DNA of 64,000 nt from Tipula vernalis. Taxonomy: Eukaryota > Arthropoda > Insecta > Diptera > Tipulidae. The notes beneath the pieces were generated by a model that searched no databases, was not told where the DNA came from, and was given only the letters and a program-made list of their open reading frames with translations. The stretch lies in contig OY282560.1 of assembly GCA_958295665.1 (NCBI GenBank), positions 144,514,091 to 144,578,090 of the forward strand, written 5' to 3'. Of this stretch, positions 12,101-22,370 are shown one piece after another (the first letter of the stretch is position 1; each line of letters starts with the position of its first letter). Made by a program: the position numbers and the translations under genes.

Positions 12101-12608
12101 TACATTAAAAATGCAAAACAAATATTGCCCAGGTGCTATCGCGTGGAGATAAACTATACACAGTTGATGGTTTCTACATAGCTGCAACGTTGGAGTATAA
12201 ACCAATTTATAATTGGCTAAAAACGGTCAAAAAGTCAAAAATTTCCTGTAAAAAAAGGAACGGAAAATCCGGTACGAACGAAATTGCAAATTATATACAT
12301 ATACGAGAAAAACTAACACACTACATAGTACGAATTACAATTTCCGTCGGATTAAAATGGAAAGGCAAAAACGTTATGCATATGTAGTGTGTGATTCAAA
12401 ATAGTAAAATGGAAGTACATTAGAAACAAACAGAATTATTCGCATACTTTAAGTATTAAGTATTATACTCGTACATCTCAGTGAGCTGTGAAAATAACAC
12501 TTGAACATTGATACATAGTAATGTTGAATTCGATTGTAGAAAATTTTTCACTCGAAGGGTAAAAATAGTACTCTATTGGCTGTCAAACCGTCCCATTGAA
12601 AAAAAAGG
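12101..12608. other. No recognisable feature
   Basis: An 84-codon plus-strand frame (12133-12387) is open but has no motif and basic, AT-driven composition. Nothing else is seen. Confidence 0.4.
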
Positions 12609-12618
12609 GAGCGCCCCG

Positions 12619-12757
12619 AAATCTTGCATTACAAAATCATGCAAGTACAAAATCTTGCATTTAATAAAAATCTTGCATTACAAAATCTTGCAAATCCAAA
12701 ATCATGCAAATCCAAAATCTTGCAAATCCAAAATCTTGCTTTACAAAATCTTGCAGT
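12619..12757 (+). repeat. Left array of ~16-bp repeat
   Basis: About nine imperfect copies of a unit near AAATCTTGCATTACAA, with variants TCATGCA and TTGCAAATCC. The variant ATCATGCAAGTACAAAATC also occurs in the right array, so the arrays share sub-variants. Confidence 0.85.
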
Positions 12758-13297
12758 TTTAATTATTAATTTCAACATAATCTTGCTTTTCCTAAAAGTT
12801 TATAAATTCTCAATTATAAATTTAAATACACACTTAAGTGATTTTCGAGTATTTATTTATTTTAATTTCATCAATTAAAAACACATACATGGCTATTAAA
12901 AATAAAATAAAATTATAAATTAATAGGCAACATTAAAAATAAAGAAACATAACATAAAATAAATTATATGGCAATTTAAAAAAGTATCATGTTGTGCGCG
13001 ATTCTCTTTAAAAAATCAGTCTTACAGATTTTTTCCCTTTTTTTAAGAATCCGTTTAATTTTTTTATTTTTAATTATTGTTTTTCTTTTCTTTGGAAGGC
13101 GTTCTCCGGATTTCACTTTTTCGATTTGAGCTTTTGCTACAATAAGTTCATCTGACAACTTTTTTATAATCTTATAAACTCCAGCTTCTTGTACGTGTAG
13201 CTTTTGACCCACTTTTGTTTTTATATATGTTTATGAGGTGGAAAATGCAACTTTGATTAGATTAAATTATATTCATATCATAACACAGTGTAGTTTT

Positions 13298-13385
13298 AAA
13301 TCTTGCATATAAGAATTTCCCGTACATTTATAGAATCGCGCGCGCGATTCTATAAATGTACGGGAAATTCTTATATGCAAGATTT
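13298..13385. repeat. 88-bp perfect palindrome
   Basis: The arms 13298-13341 and 13342-13385 are exact reverse complements over 44 bp each, with no spacer. The centre is CGCGCGCGCG (13337-13346). The outer ends are AAATCTTGCA, one unit of the neighbouring repeat array. I checked every base pair by eye. Confidence 0.95.
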
Positions 13386-13541
13386 TTGGTGCAAGATTAT
13401 GTAATGCAAGATTTTGTAATGCAAGATTTTGTAATGCAAGATTTTGTACTTGCATGATTTTGTAATGCAAGATTTTATAATGCAAGATTTTGTAATGTAA
13501 GATTTTGAAATGCAAGATTTTGTAATGCAAGATTATGGGGC
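13383..13541 (-). repeat. Right array of ~16-bp repeat
   Basis: About ten imperfect copies of the same unit as the left array, in the opposite orientation (on the plus strand GCAAGATTTTGTAAT). It runs directly into the palindrome. Confidence 0.85.
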
Positions 13542-13546
13542 TAACC

Positions 13547-14502
13547 CGAAAAAAAAAGATGCATTGGGGGTAAAATTTTTTTGTGCTAGTTTTGCAGTAG
13601 TGCAATTTTTGCTACTCTAGCTTTTTTGGTCGAGTAGCCCCTCTTTTTACACACACCAACGAATATGACAATGATATTTGGTCGTAATGACATTTTGATT
13701 TGTCTTGATGACATTTTGATTTTCGGCAACTATTATTCATGACATTTTGTGATTTGAATGGTGGCATTTGGAATTTGGCCGTTAAATTATTCCAACACCG
13801 CCAAGCCCCACTAATTATAACACAACCCTCGATATCAAACACCAAATTGTAATCTTCTAAATTTACATTTAGTTTCGCCATTTATTTTTATTATTATTGA
13901 TATTTTTCGACCACATACACATACACAATTAAACACTAGTGCAATAAAATATTTTCATTCGATTGACGTTAACAAATTGGGTACTCTATTTATTATTCGT
14001 GTACTCGAATGAGGGGGAAAACTCAATCGAAAACGATATAAAATAATAATTTTAAAATTGTTTAATCGGTATGCTATGTTTACTTTAGTATTGCTCTTAC
14101 TGTTGCTGAGTTTGGTTATGCGAGGAGTATAGGAAATAAAATATATAGAAGTATTAAACATAATTGGATAACATTTTCCAAAGATGCACGCAAGGCAGAA
14201 GCCAAAAGAAGACATGCTACGGTCTTTCCAGCTGCTATCATTTTACAGTCAAGGTAGCGTTCATATCTAATAGAACCGCTCAATACTACACTTTGCTAAC
14301 CGGAATCGGGCTGGATAGTGTAAGATGCAGTTATGGTTACTATTTAAAAAATCATATGAATTACGCCCCCCCCTTGTTTGTTCTGCTACAGTTCCAAAAT
14401 GAATGTTTACTGTTAAGTTAAAATCACCCCCCCCCCCCTAGGATGAAAGCAGAGTTAATTTTCATAAGTCGGTTAAGATTGGATAGTAGCAGCAAGTAAC
14501 CT
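13547..14502. other. Unassigned region
   Basis: One 89-codon minus-strand frame starts at 13881 (MAKLNVNLEDYNLVFDIEG). It has no recognisable family and a low-complexity C-terminus, so I do not call it a gene. C-rich runs occur near 14365 and 14428. Confidence 0.35.
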
Positions 14503-15823
14503 TTAATGTACCCCCGTTGGTAAATATAACAGTAAACATATATTTTCAATGCTTAGTAAGACTAGGTAAGGAAAAACCGAATGCTGAATGATGTTTTTAA
14601 TAGCTATAGCAACTCCACCACCGGACTGGTCAGTTTGATCATTCCGATATACCTGATAGTTTGGTATGTCAAAAGCAGTGGTAGGTTTGAGATGCGTTTC
14701 TGTAATTAGCAAAACGTCAACATTAAATTTGTTAAGAAAGTAAATTATTTTTTGTTCCAAATACAGAGTATTAGATTATTATGTACAGATATATTTTATG
14801 GATGTAGCTAAAATAATCTGAACCTGTTCTGCCGGGATACTACATCTCCTGAGTCCATCCATGACGTTATTAAGAATTAAAAGTAATTCCGTTGAAGTAT
14901 ATAATTTTGTACTATACAGTTGAGCTGCTTGTCGTGGGTTGATAGATGATGTGTTATTCTGGAGAATATCAGCAAAGGATGGACATCCAGTTCGCTCTTC
15001 CGGTGTTGTTGTTGGTTCAACGTTACGGCTGTTGTTTACCAGATAAGGAAAACTGTTTGCTGGCCAATTAAAATCCTTAATAGATAATTTGGAATATGAT
15101 AAATTTCTTCTCTAATACGAAGAAACTCCGACCTTTTGGACAAACCATTGAATTGGCAGAGTGGTTTCCGTTACAGTTTGACAAAGAAATTCAGTATCTG
15201 TATCTTCAACTGTGCATTCTTGTCCTTCAATATGGGAAAGGCTGCAGTATTTACACTTCGAATTCATATGGCAGTTGCTCGAGATGTGTCCATACATACA
15301 ACAGTTTATAAATGTTAGACATTCGGGTCGTTTATGAAGTATATCCCAAGTACATGCGATATTACCAATACTGCGAATATATTTTAGATAGTTAAAGTAA
15401 TTGAATTTGGAAAAGAAGCAAAATACTTTTCAACTTTAGCGATTTATAATGAAGGTAAGCCGAAGAGAATCTGCATTTACTTTTTCTAATTCATCAGTAA
15501 ATTGTTTATAATGTACAGAATCATAAACCGACACTTTTTGATTTTTAATGATTTCATTGTTTGTCTAATAGTATTATAATCCACCTTTATTACGATCGAA
15601 GGTAATTTGGGTTGTTTTAAGATAGTTAGAGTGGATTGTTAACTGATCCATGCAATAAACCATCAAATTTATTGCTTGTTGTTATAGGATATGAAAACGG
15701 ATATAACCCAATCCCGTTATTCGATTTTTGATTCGTACCCTTAGCAGGCTTGAGTTTCTTATCAAGATGCACAAGTTTTGGATCACAATGAAATAAATCG
15801 CTACATGATTGCCTTTTTAGCAT
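14503..15823 (-). pseudogene. Second LINE remnant (ORF1 tail plus endonuclease start)
   Basis: Minus-strand pieces run in element order. First is an ORF1 N-terminal segment (15823-15626). A zinc-knuckle-like piece (CMYGHISSNCHMNSKCKYC, about 15300-15240) follows. Next is an ORF1 C-terminal piece ending near 14800, then an AP-endonuclease start at 14760-14503 with LITETHLKPTT and GGGVAIAIKN. RT is missing. Stops break all parts. It belongs to the same broad Jockey-type group as the element at 7.5-12.1 kb but is clearly diverged from it. Confidence 0.7.
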
Positions 15824-16873
15824 AAGTCAAATAACTTAATCACTTCACAATTGTTTATCAATGATTGCTATTCACAAAATCACACGAAAGTTTATTGTAG
15901 AATAAATTTTATCAATAATTGAACATACTTTGAAATTTTTTTTATATTAGTAATTTTGTATTTTACACAGTAATTAAAAATAAATTGTTTACGTCTGTAA
16001 CACATTTTAGATAATTCCTCAACAAGGTCACTTGACATTAAATTTAAAAAAAAGTTAACTAAGCCAAAAGTCTATTTATGTTTGTAGAGCGACGATGATC
16101 CAGTTTGTGCGAGTTCTGCACCCCTGTATACATGTTACAATATTCAGTATAGTTACTTAGCAAGAAGTATGCACACTCGTATGAAAATAACACATATACA
16201 TAAAACAACAACATTGAAAGACGCAATAACAGCACAAAGTGTGAGTTGAAACCCAAGCCCAACGTGATCAAGGCAAAACGTGAGAAACGTGGATTCAGCA
16301 AATTGTGTAAATCAATTCGATTGATTTTTGCAATTGTGCGGTGATTTTTAAAAAAGTGAAAGTATACAAAGTGCAAGGGTTAGTACATAAAAACCAGCTC
16401 ACAAATATACAAGGATTAGTGTTAAAGTAATATTATCAGTGATCTCTCTATCTAAAGGTGTTTAAACCGCGAGGAGTCAAAGTTTCGCCACGCATCGGTT
16501 TTCAACATTATGTAACCTGCACACGACAACAACGAGGAGTTCGTCCTACTACTAGATGGCCGAGAATTCCAGAAATACAGCTTTTGATACTATACAATAG
16601 AAGGAAATTTAAAAAGCAATTGAATATGCATTTCGAAAAGGGCACATCTCTGAAAAATGAAATAAAATGCATCAAATTTGGAAAGAGCACATCTCCAAGA
16701 GTTGTGATCTTTTCGAAATTATTGTTAAGCACACAGACACTGATAGCAGTATTAATAAAAGAGATGTACCTATTTCAAACAGGCGTGTGCGGTTGACGTT
16801 CGAAGAGGATAGATGTGCTTTTGTCGTCCTCTTCGTGAATTTATTTTAAATTTTTATTTTCATTGTGAGGTGT
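15824..16873. other. Unassigned region
   Basis: A 112-codon plus-strand frame (16458-16796) is open but without motifs, and a minus-strand frame of 105 codons overlaps hydrophobic AT-rich sequence. Neither is supported. Confidence 0.35.
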
Positions 16874-17084
<211 letters not shown>

Positions 17085-17681
17085 CACTTATATATAAATA
17101 TATTATAATTTAATTAAGTTTGTGTTTATTTAATTAATTAGTGTAGTGAAAGTGAAATTAATAAATTAATGAAATTTAAATATGGATAAAAATGTCAGCC
17201 ATCGGGATTTTATGGTCAGGCAATGTTTTAGTTTTAATTTTATAGCGAGCGAAATCAATTTTTTTGATTTGTCGCTTAATTATGCATTTCTTTAATATTT
17301 GTGTAGTTTGTGCATAAAATTTGAATACAGGGTGAGTTTAGTCAATTTATTAATATACGCAGTAAAATTTAAATTTCGATTCATGTGTAGACCTGTTTTT
17401 TTCTTTTTACCCAATACTTGAGCATAGTTTTGTATTCTATTTTATGTGAAATCGACACAAGTATATTTTTGATATATAATATGCAGAATAGGAGAGATAC
17501 AATTTTATGTAAACCAGTATATAAATGTGTTATGCATGTATGCGCACACGAACGTTTATATAAATCGCACTGTGTCATTGCTTTGAGTTTGAACCTTTAT
17601 TAGTATCAGTAATATGTATCCATTATAACTTATTTGTGACTAGATTCAGTTTTAACACCAAATCAAGTCGTTACAAAAATT

Positions 17682-17772
17682 ATCTTAAGAGGGGAATGCT
17701 ACCACGACTTAATACCGGTGCTCAAGTCGGGTAGATGAATTCGGTCGTGGGGCTTGGTAGCTCTCCTTAAGA
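17682..17772. repeat. Structured ~90-bp inverted repeat
   Basis: The outer arms pair as ATCTTAAG/CTTAAGAT, then GCTACC/GGTAGC and CACGAC/GTCGTG. An inner GACTT/AAGTC hairpin sits inside. The stem is stepped with small internal loops, unlike a simple MITE, and resembles a folded RNA. It could also be a short fold-back element. No promoter or terminator signals are evident. Confidence 0.45.
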
Positions 17773-18630
17773 TCTAGTTAAAGTCATGTTACGGAAAAAT
17801 GTGGTTGATAACAACCAAAAAGGAAAAATAAGAAAAAGAGAAAAAAGCGGACCAGCCACATGGTTAAAATGTAGCCTGCCGTTTGGAAATCATTTAGGAA
17901 GAGATAAAGAGGTAATTTACATATTCATCAGTAAATCACGTAAAAAAAGAAATGAAAACAAAAAAAAATAGAACGTTGGCCATGGACCCCTAACAATTTG
18001 TTAGTAAGAAAAGATTCTTGGATGTTGTGAACGGAGGGAGAACAGTGTAAAGCACTGGTCGTCTCCCGTCCCATACGGAACAGTCCACAGACACCCAACA
18101 ACCGATGTCCTTTAGTTAGTATTCATTTAGAAAGATTCCTGGTTGATTACAAGCTAGTCGGTTCTCAATTTGCTCTGCAGCACGATAATGTTCCCATACA
18201 TAAGAAGAATCATTACCATGAAATTGTACAAAAATCTTGAATAAAATTATTTTTCTCGGCCAGGGCAGGGTTTCAATTTAAACTAGCGGAGGCTTAAATT
18301 AAAGTGAAAGGTATTCATGATCTAACAAGATCAAAAATTTGTAGCAGGGTGCTAAGAAAACCAAATGGCATAAGATTCTAGGTCATGTTAACAACAAATT
18401 TTTGAAACAAATGCGAGAAAAACTGACCATATGCATACAAAACATGAGTGACTATATCATTATTTAACTAGTCAAAAATAATCTTAAATTTAGTTGATTT
18501 ACTATTATATTTTGATATTTTTCCAAATTACCCAAATAATAATGAGAACAAATTTATGGCAAAAACTAAACTAACTAGGGTAAAGAAGGGTAATTAAATT
18601 TATTGAATTAAAATTAATGTTTTCAAACAG
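17773..18630. other. Mostly unassigned; one G/C-rich hairpin
   Basis: The only structure I see is a hairpin at 18034-18072 (GGAGGGAGA..CAGTG with CACTG..TCTCCCGTCC, one bulge). There is no convincing ORF. Confidence 0.4.
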
Positions 18631-18636
18631 TTTATT
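18631..18636 (-). promoter_or_regulatory. Polyadenylation signal AATAAA
   Basis: On the minus strand AATAAA lies 30 bases after the stop codon of the putative host gene ending at 18666. This is a normal distance for a short 3' UTR. Confidence 0.45.
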
Positions 18637-18665
18637 ATTTAAATAATTTTTAAAGTATTTTACAA

Positions 18666-19539
18666 TTACTGCTCAATAGTGACATCTCTTGGCAAACATA
18701 TCACAATAAAGTTCTTCTTTTGGTGTTGTTTGGAATCATCAGAAGCTGAAAACATAGAAAAATTACATTATTAACAATAATCATTATTGTACTATTGAAT
18801 TATTATAATTTCGTTTATACTTACATATTTTTTTGTGTAGTTTACACCTATTGTATTTGATTTATTAATTTTGTTGAAATTTAATTTAGATATTAATTAT
18901 TTTTGTATTTAAAAACGTAATCATTATAAAAAAACTAATAACGACCAACTTATCCAATTCATATTATTGTTATTAGCATTTGACAGCTGGTCACTGTTTC
19001 TTAAACTTTAACTTGCCATAAAGGTTTTCACTTACGAATCGTCTTGCCACCTATGTTTGAATAGATATAAGTTATTATATTTTTATTTACCATTTTTTTA
19101 TTGCAAATTTTGGTGAATGCCGTTTTTAGTTTTATGAATTTATGACTTAACAATTTTACGATTTCTCGGTCACTTTTACAATATCGAGCGAGCTGTAAAC
19201 AACAAAATTTTGGAAACTCAACATTTATACAATTAAATAATAAATAAAAATAAATTGGATTATTTTTTATAACGTTTTGAAGAAACAATTTTTTTCATTC
19301 AACAAAACTGAGAATATTTTATAATACATTCCGTTCAGGTGTTGCCTTTTTTGGAAAACATGATCTATTGTCATTTGACAATGACACGCACTTATACTAG
19401 GGTATATTTTATTTTTGATAGGTATCGCATTTTCGCTTTCTTTTTTACTCTGGAGAGACGGTCAGTTGATAACACAATATTTTCGATTTCTGCTTCGTTT
19501 TTCAAATTTAATTGGTATGCTTGTTCATCATTAATTAAA
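18666..19539 (-). CDS. Putative 3' portion of a spliced host gene
   Basis: Three minus-strand exons fit together in phase. Exon 19539-19398 has acceptor TTTATTTTAG and donor GTATAAG. Exon 19192-19036 has acceptor TTGTTTACAG and donor GTAAGTG. Exon 18745-18666 has acceptor TATGTTTTCAG and ends in TAA. The joined phases (0, then 1/2) are all compatible. The piece of about 125 residues is basic (RLSRVKKKAKMRYLSKIKY; ARYCKSDREIVKLL) and ends LPRDVTIEQ. An AATAAA follows. I do not recognise the protein. The first exon might extend in frame to an ATG at 19616, or to an acceptor at about 19622. Any further upstream exons would lie beyond the Harbinger element, which would then be intronic. Confidence 0.4.
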
Positions 19540-19658
19540 CTAAAATAAAAATTAGGTTTTATAAATGAAAATAAAATTGTAAATCGATTGAAAAATAATT
19601 TAATATTCGTAAACATTCCACCTAAACAAAAAAAATTAAAGTAATAGTACCCAATTTA

Positions 19659-19680
19659 TGCTGAAAACAGATGTGCGGAA
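19659..19680 (+). repeat. Harbinger left terminal inverted repeat
   Basis: It begins TGCTGAAAACAGATGTGCGG and matches the right end in reverse complement with one difference at base 6. The TTA target copy lies directly outside. Confidence 0.92.
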
Positions 19681-19846
19681 TTTCCGCATGCGGATACGCA
19701 TGCGAAAACGCAACCAAAACACATGAGCGTTTTATTTTTACTTTTGCGTTTTATTTTGACATTTCGCTTAATATTGTTTGGGACGCCATATTGTGTAATC
19801 GAATTGTGTTGTATGTATATCTTTTGTGTTTAAAAAATTCAAGAAA

Positions 19847-21163
19847 ATGAAACTAATGAAATACGATTCATTAAACAAAATAATTTTGGTGTACCTTTGT
19901 TTTTTATCTTATAAAAAACTGATAAAAATTATTCAAAATCAGCAGAGAACATCAAACAGAAGGATTTGGACTCGAGAAATTTATGCTGAAAATGAAAGAG
20001 AAATGCATGGATTTTTCGCAAAAATATTTTTAATAATTAAAAATAATGACGAGGATCAATTTAGGAAGGCAACGAGAATGGGCATTAAGGAGTTTAACAT
20101 TTTAAATAGTTTGTTAAAACGAAAGCTACAGAAGCAAAACTATGTCCGAAATGCTATTGATCCAGAATTGCGATTAGTGCTAACTTTAGTGTAAGTACAA
20201 CATACTATAAATATGTAATATAGTACAAACATTTAAATTATATTTAATTTTACATTTAGGTATTTAGCTCATGGCGCAGCGTGGCAAATACTGGCGTGGT
20301 CGTTCAGAGTTGGTTTGTCAACAGTACGGGAAATTATCTTGGAGGTTTCTAAAATTATTTGGGACGAACTCAGTGGAATCTACTTGTCGCCACCAACTGA
20401 AACTGAATGGAAAAAAATTGCCGACGAATTTTATAAAAATACTGGAATGCCTAATGTCGTAGGTGCAATCGACGGCAAACATATTCGTATAAAATGCCCA
20501 CCACACGCTGGCTCACTGTACTATAATTATAAGAAATACCATAGTATCGTCCTGTTAGCTACGTGCGACAGTAACTATTTATTTTCTGCTGTTGATGTTG
20601 GCGCATATGGGAGCCAGAGTGATGGTGGCATTTTACAAAAGAGCGCATTTGGAGACCAAATTTTAAATTTAACAATTAATATACCAAAAACGATGGTATT
20701 TCCGAACAGTAACGAGGAGTTTCCTTCTTATTTTATCGGCGATTCGGCTTTTCCTCTAAGGACCAATTTAATGCGGCCTTATCCTGGGCGAACACTTCCG
20801 GCTGACAGAGACCATTTTAACAAAAAATTATCAGGAGCCAGAGTTAAAATTGAGAATACTTTTGGAATTTTGACCGCGAAATTCCGAGTATTGACGAATT
20901 CCATAAACTTATTTCCTCAGAATGCCGAAATAATTGTACGTGCAACTCTGGTCCTGCACAACTTTATTAAACTACACGATTCGTCGAACTATGTACCAAA
21001 TAGTTTTGTTGACCATTGGAGTGAACAAAATGAAATGATACAGGGTACTTGGCGAAGTGAAGTTGAGCCTTTACCTCAGTATAGGCATTTCAGCCGATTC
21101 AATGCTTCTAGAGATGCATTCTCTATCAGAGAAAACTTAAAAGACTATTTATATAATATGTAA
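19847..21163 (+). CDS. Harbinger transposase (DDE_Tnp_4 / HARBI1-like), 415 aa
   Basis: Two exons, 19847-20190 and 20260-21163, are joined across a 69-bp intron (donor GTAAGT, acceptor ACATTTAG) with matching phase. An N-terminal helical region is followed by the DDE nuclease domain. Asp186 lies in VVGAIDGKH, Asp276 in IGDSAFP and Glu313 in RVKIENTFG. Spacing of the last two is 37 residues, as usual in this family. The enzyme cuts and reinserts the element and prefers TTA-like targets. Length is within the normal range. The start at ATG 19847 is the first ATG in frame; an upstream non-coding exon is possible. No stop or frameshift is seen, so it may be functional. Confidence 0.9.
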
Positions 21164-21187
21164 ATAAAAAATTTATTGAAATAATAT

Positions 21188-22128
21188 TTATGGCTTTTCA
21201 TATAACATTTTATTTATCACTTTTATTATTTCGATTCGCATTTCCCCAAAATCTGCTGGTGAGATTTGGGCCTCGATCACTTCTGTTGCAATTGAATCGA
21301 AAAATAATGAAATTGGATTTTTTTCGGCTTCTTCCGGGCGCACAAATGATTTTTTTGCCAAAGCTAACAATTGCTTCATCTCATCATTCGCCTCATTAAG
21401 TAATGCTTCATTTTTGTTTTTATTTGAAGCTCGTTTTTGTGTTGTAGATGACGAAGAACTGCTGTTGGAATCTAATCTCCTTTTTGGTAGTGCCGTTGAC
21501 GTACTCGGTGAGGGATTACCTATGTCGTAGTCTAGTTCCATGTCGAAAAAACTAGTTTCTATGTCCGATTGGATTTCGATAGATTCACTCGTATTTGAGT
21601 ATTCATTTACATCAACTAGTTCTCTGCTATAATTTCCAGTTGTTCTAAAAAAAAAATAGTCATCAAGTTATTGTCCATAGTATATACATATGTAATTTCT
21701 ATATATTTACTTTTCGTTTGCGGTATCAATATCTAGCATGAACGACATTATGTCGAACCATTTCCATGTTTTAGGTGGAGTGGATGCTCCACTGCCAGAA
21801 GCACAAGATTTCATGGTTTTTACTTCTTTTTGGAATGTATCTCTTAAATTCCTCCATTTCGTTTTTACTTTTTCAACTAGAAAATAAAAAATTTGAATAG
21901 CGAAAAATTGTTTAGATTATATGTAAATACAATATGTAACATATTTATGTATTTATCTATAACGATAATGCGATAATGTATCAATTTTAATTACTTACTG
22001 GGAATTTTTAATTTTTGTGACAATTCAAGAAACTTTTTATCTCTTAAATATATATTTTTATAGTTATGATGCTTTTTGTTGTAAATAAATTCGTTTTTCT
22101 TTATAAATTCTATTATAACCTCCTCCAT
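21188..22128 (-). CDS. Harbinger accessory DNA-binding protein, MADF-BESS, 250 aa
   Basis: Three minus-strand exons (22128-21999, 21876-21711, 21644-21188) join with GT..AG borders and consistent phases to 251 codons including the stop. The N-terminal ~85 residues form a MADF domain (MEEVIIEFIKKNEFIYNKK, LRDKKFLELSQKL, TKWRNLRDTFQKEV, KTWKWFDIMSFM). A Ser/Asn/Lys-rich linker follows, with a basic KRRLD and QKRASNKNK patch that could serve as a nuclear signal. The C-terminus has a BESS-like motif (FFDSIATEVIEAQISP). In known Harbingers the second protein carries a Myb/SANT/MADF domain, binds subterminal DNA and brings the transposase to the nucleus. The gene is convergent with the transposase. 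Confidence 0.85.
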
Positions 22129-22345
22129 TTTGGATATAAATTGGAATGTCAAACAGGAAAGTTATGTCGTGAAGTTAGCATTAATTATTAGTATTTTACT
22201 TTTTTGTGTTGTCAACACTGCTGCCGTGCGTTTTTTTTAGAATTAGAGACAACTTGCGGAAAAACGCAAGTTATGCGAAATACATGTATTTCATTTCATA
22301 TAAAGTAGTGTATTCTAATTTAGAGGTGCGTTTAAACGCGCGTTT

Positions 22346-22367
22346 TTCCGCACATCTGTTTCCAGCA
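22346..22367 (-). repeat. Harbinger right terminal inverted repeat
   Basis: In reverse complement it begins TGCTGGAAACAGATGTGCGG. It is followed by TTA at 22368-22370, matching the left flank. Confidence 0.92.
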
Positions 22368-22370
22368 TTA

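Larger units (their letters stand above)
12609..13546. mobile_element. Non-autonomous fold-back element with inverted repeat arrays
   Basis: The two ends each contain GCCCC followed by a tandem array of a ~16-bp unit (AAATCTTGCATTACAA), in opposite orientations. The left end reads GCGCCCCG then AATCTTGCATTACAAAATC, and the right end (reverse complement) reads TAGCCCCAT then the same block. The middle is AT-rich. It has one 78-residue, very basic minus-strand ORF (12976-13212) that I do not recognise. An 88-bp perfect palindrome sits at the inner edge of the right array. The whole fits a MITE or Foldback-like element with satellite-type ends. No transposase is seen and the exact boundaries are not proved. 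Confidence 0.6.
19659..22367. mobile_element. PIF/Harbinger DNA transposon, structurally complete
   Basis: The element is 2709 bp. The terminal inverted repeats read TGCTGRAAACAGATGTGCGG from each end, with one mismatch. They are flanked on both sides by TTA (19656-19658 and 22368-22370), the three-base target duplication typical of Harbinger. Inside are the two genes expected of the superfamily, transcribed convergently: a DDE transposase (plus) and a Myb/SANT-class MADF-BESS protein (minus). Both are open after splicing, and their 3' ends lie 24 bp apart. Subterminal GCGTTTT/CGCAA-rich motifs occur near both ends. Nothing visible prevents activity. Confidence 0.93.

Noticed and set aside
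12619..13541. CRISPR array
   Set aside because: The units are contiguous, imperfect ~16-bp repeats with no unique spacers, in a eukaryotic setting and in both orientations.
13612..13881. 89-codon minus-strand ORF beginning MAKLNVNLED
   Set aside because: No family match, low-complexity C-terminal half, and no splice or poly-A context.
19036..19050. A 15-base micro-exon of the putative host gene
   Set aside because: The reading frame is open straight through from the previous segment with correct phase, so no extra intron is needed.
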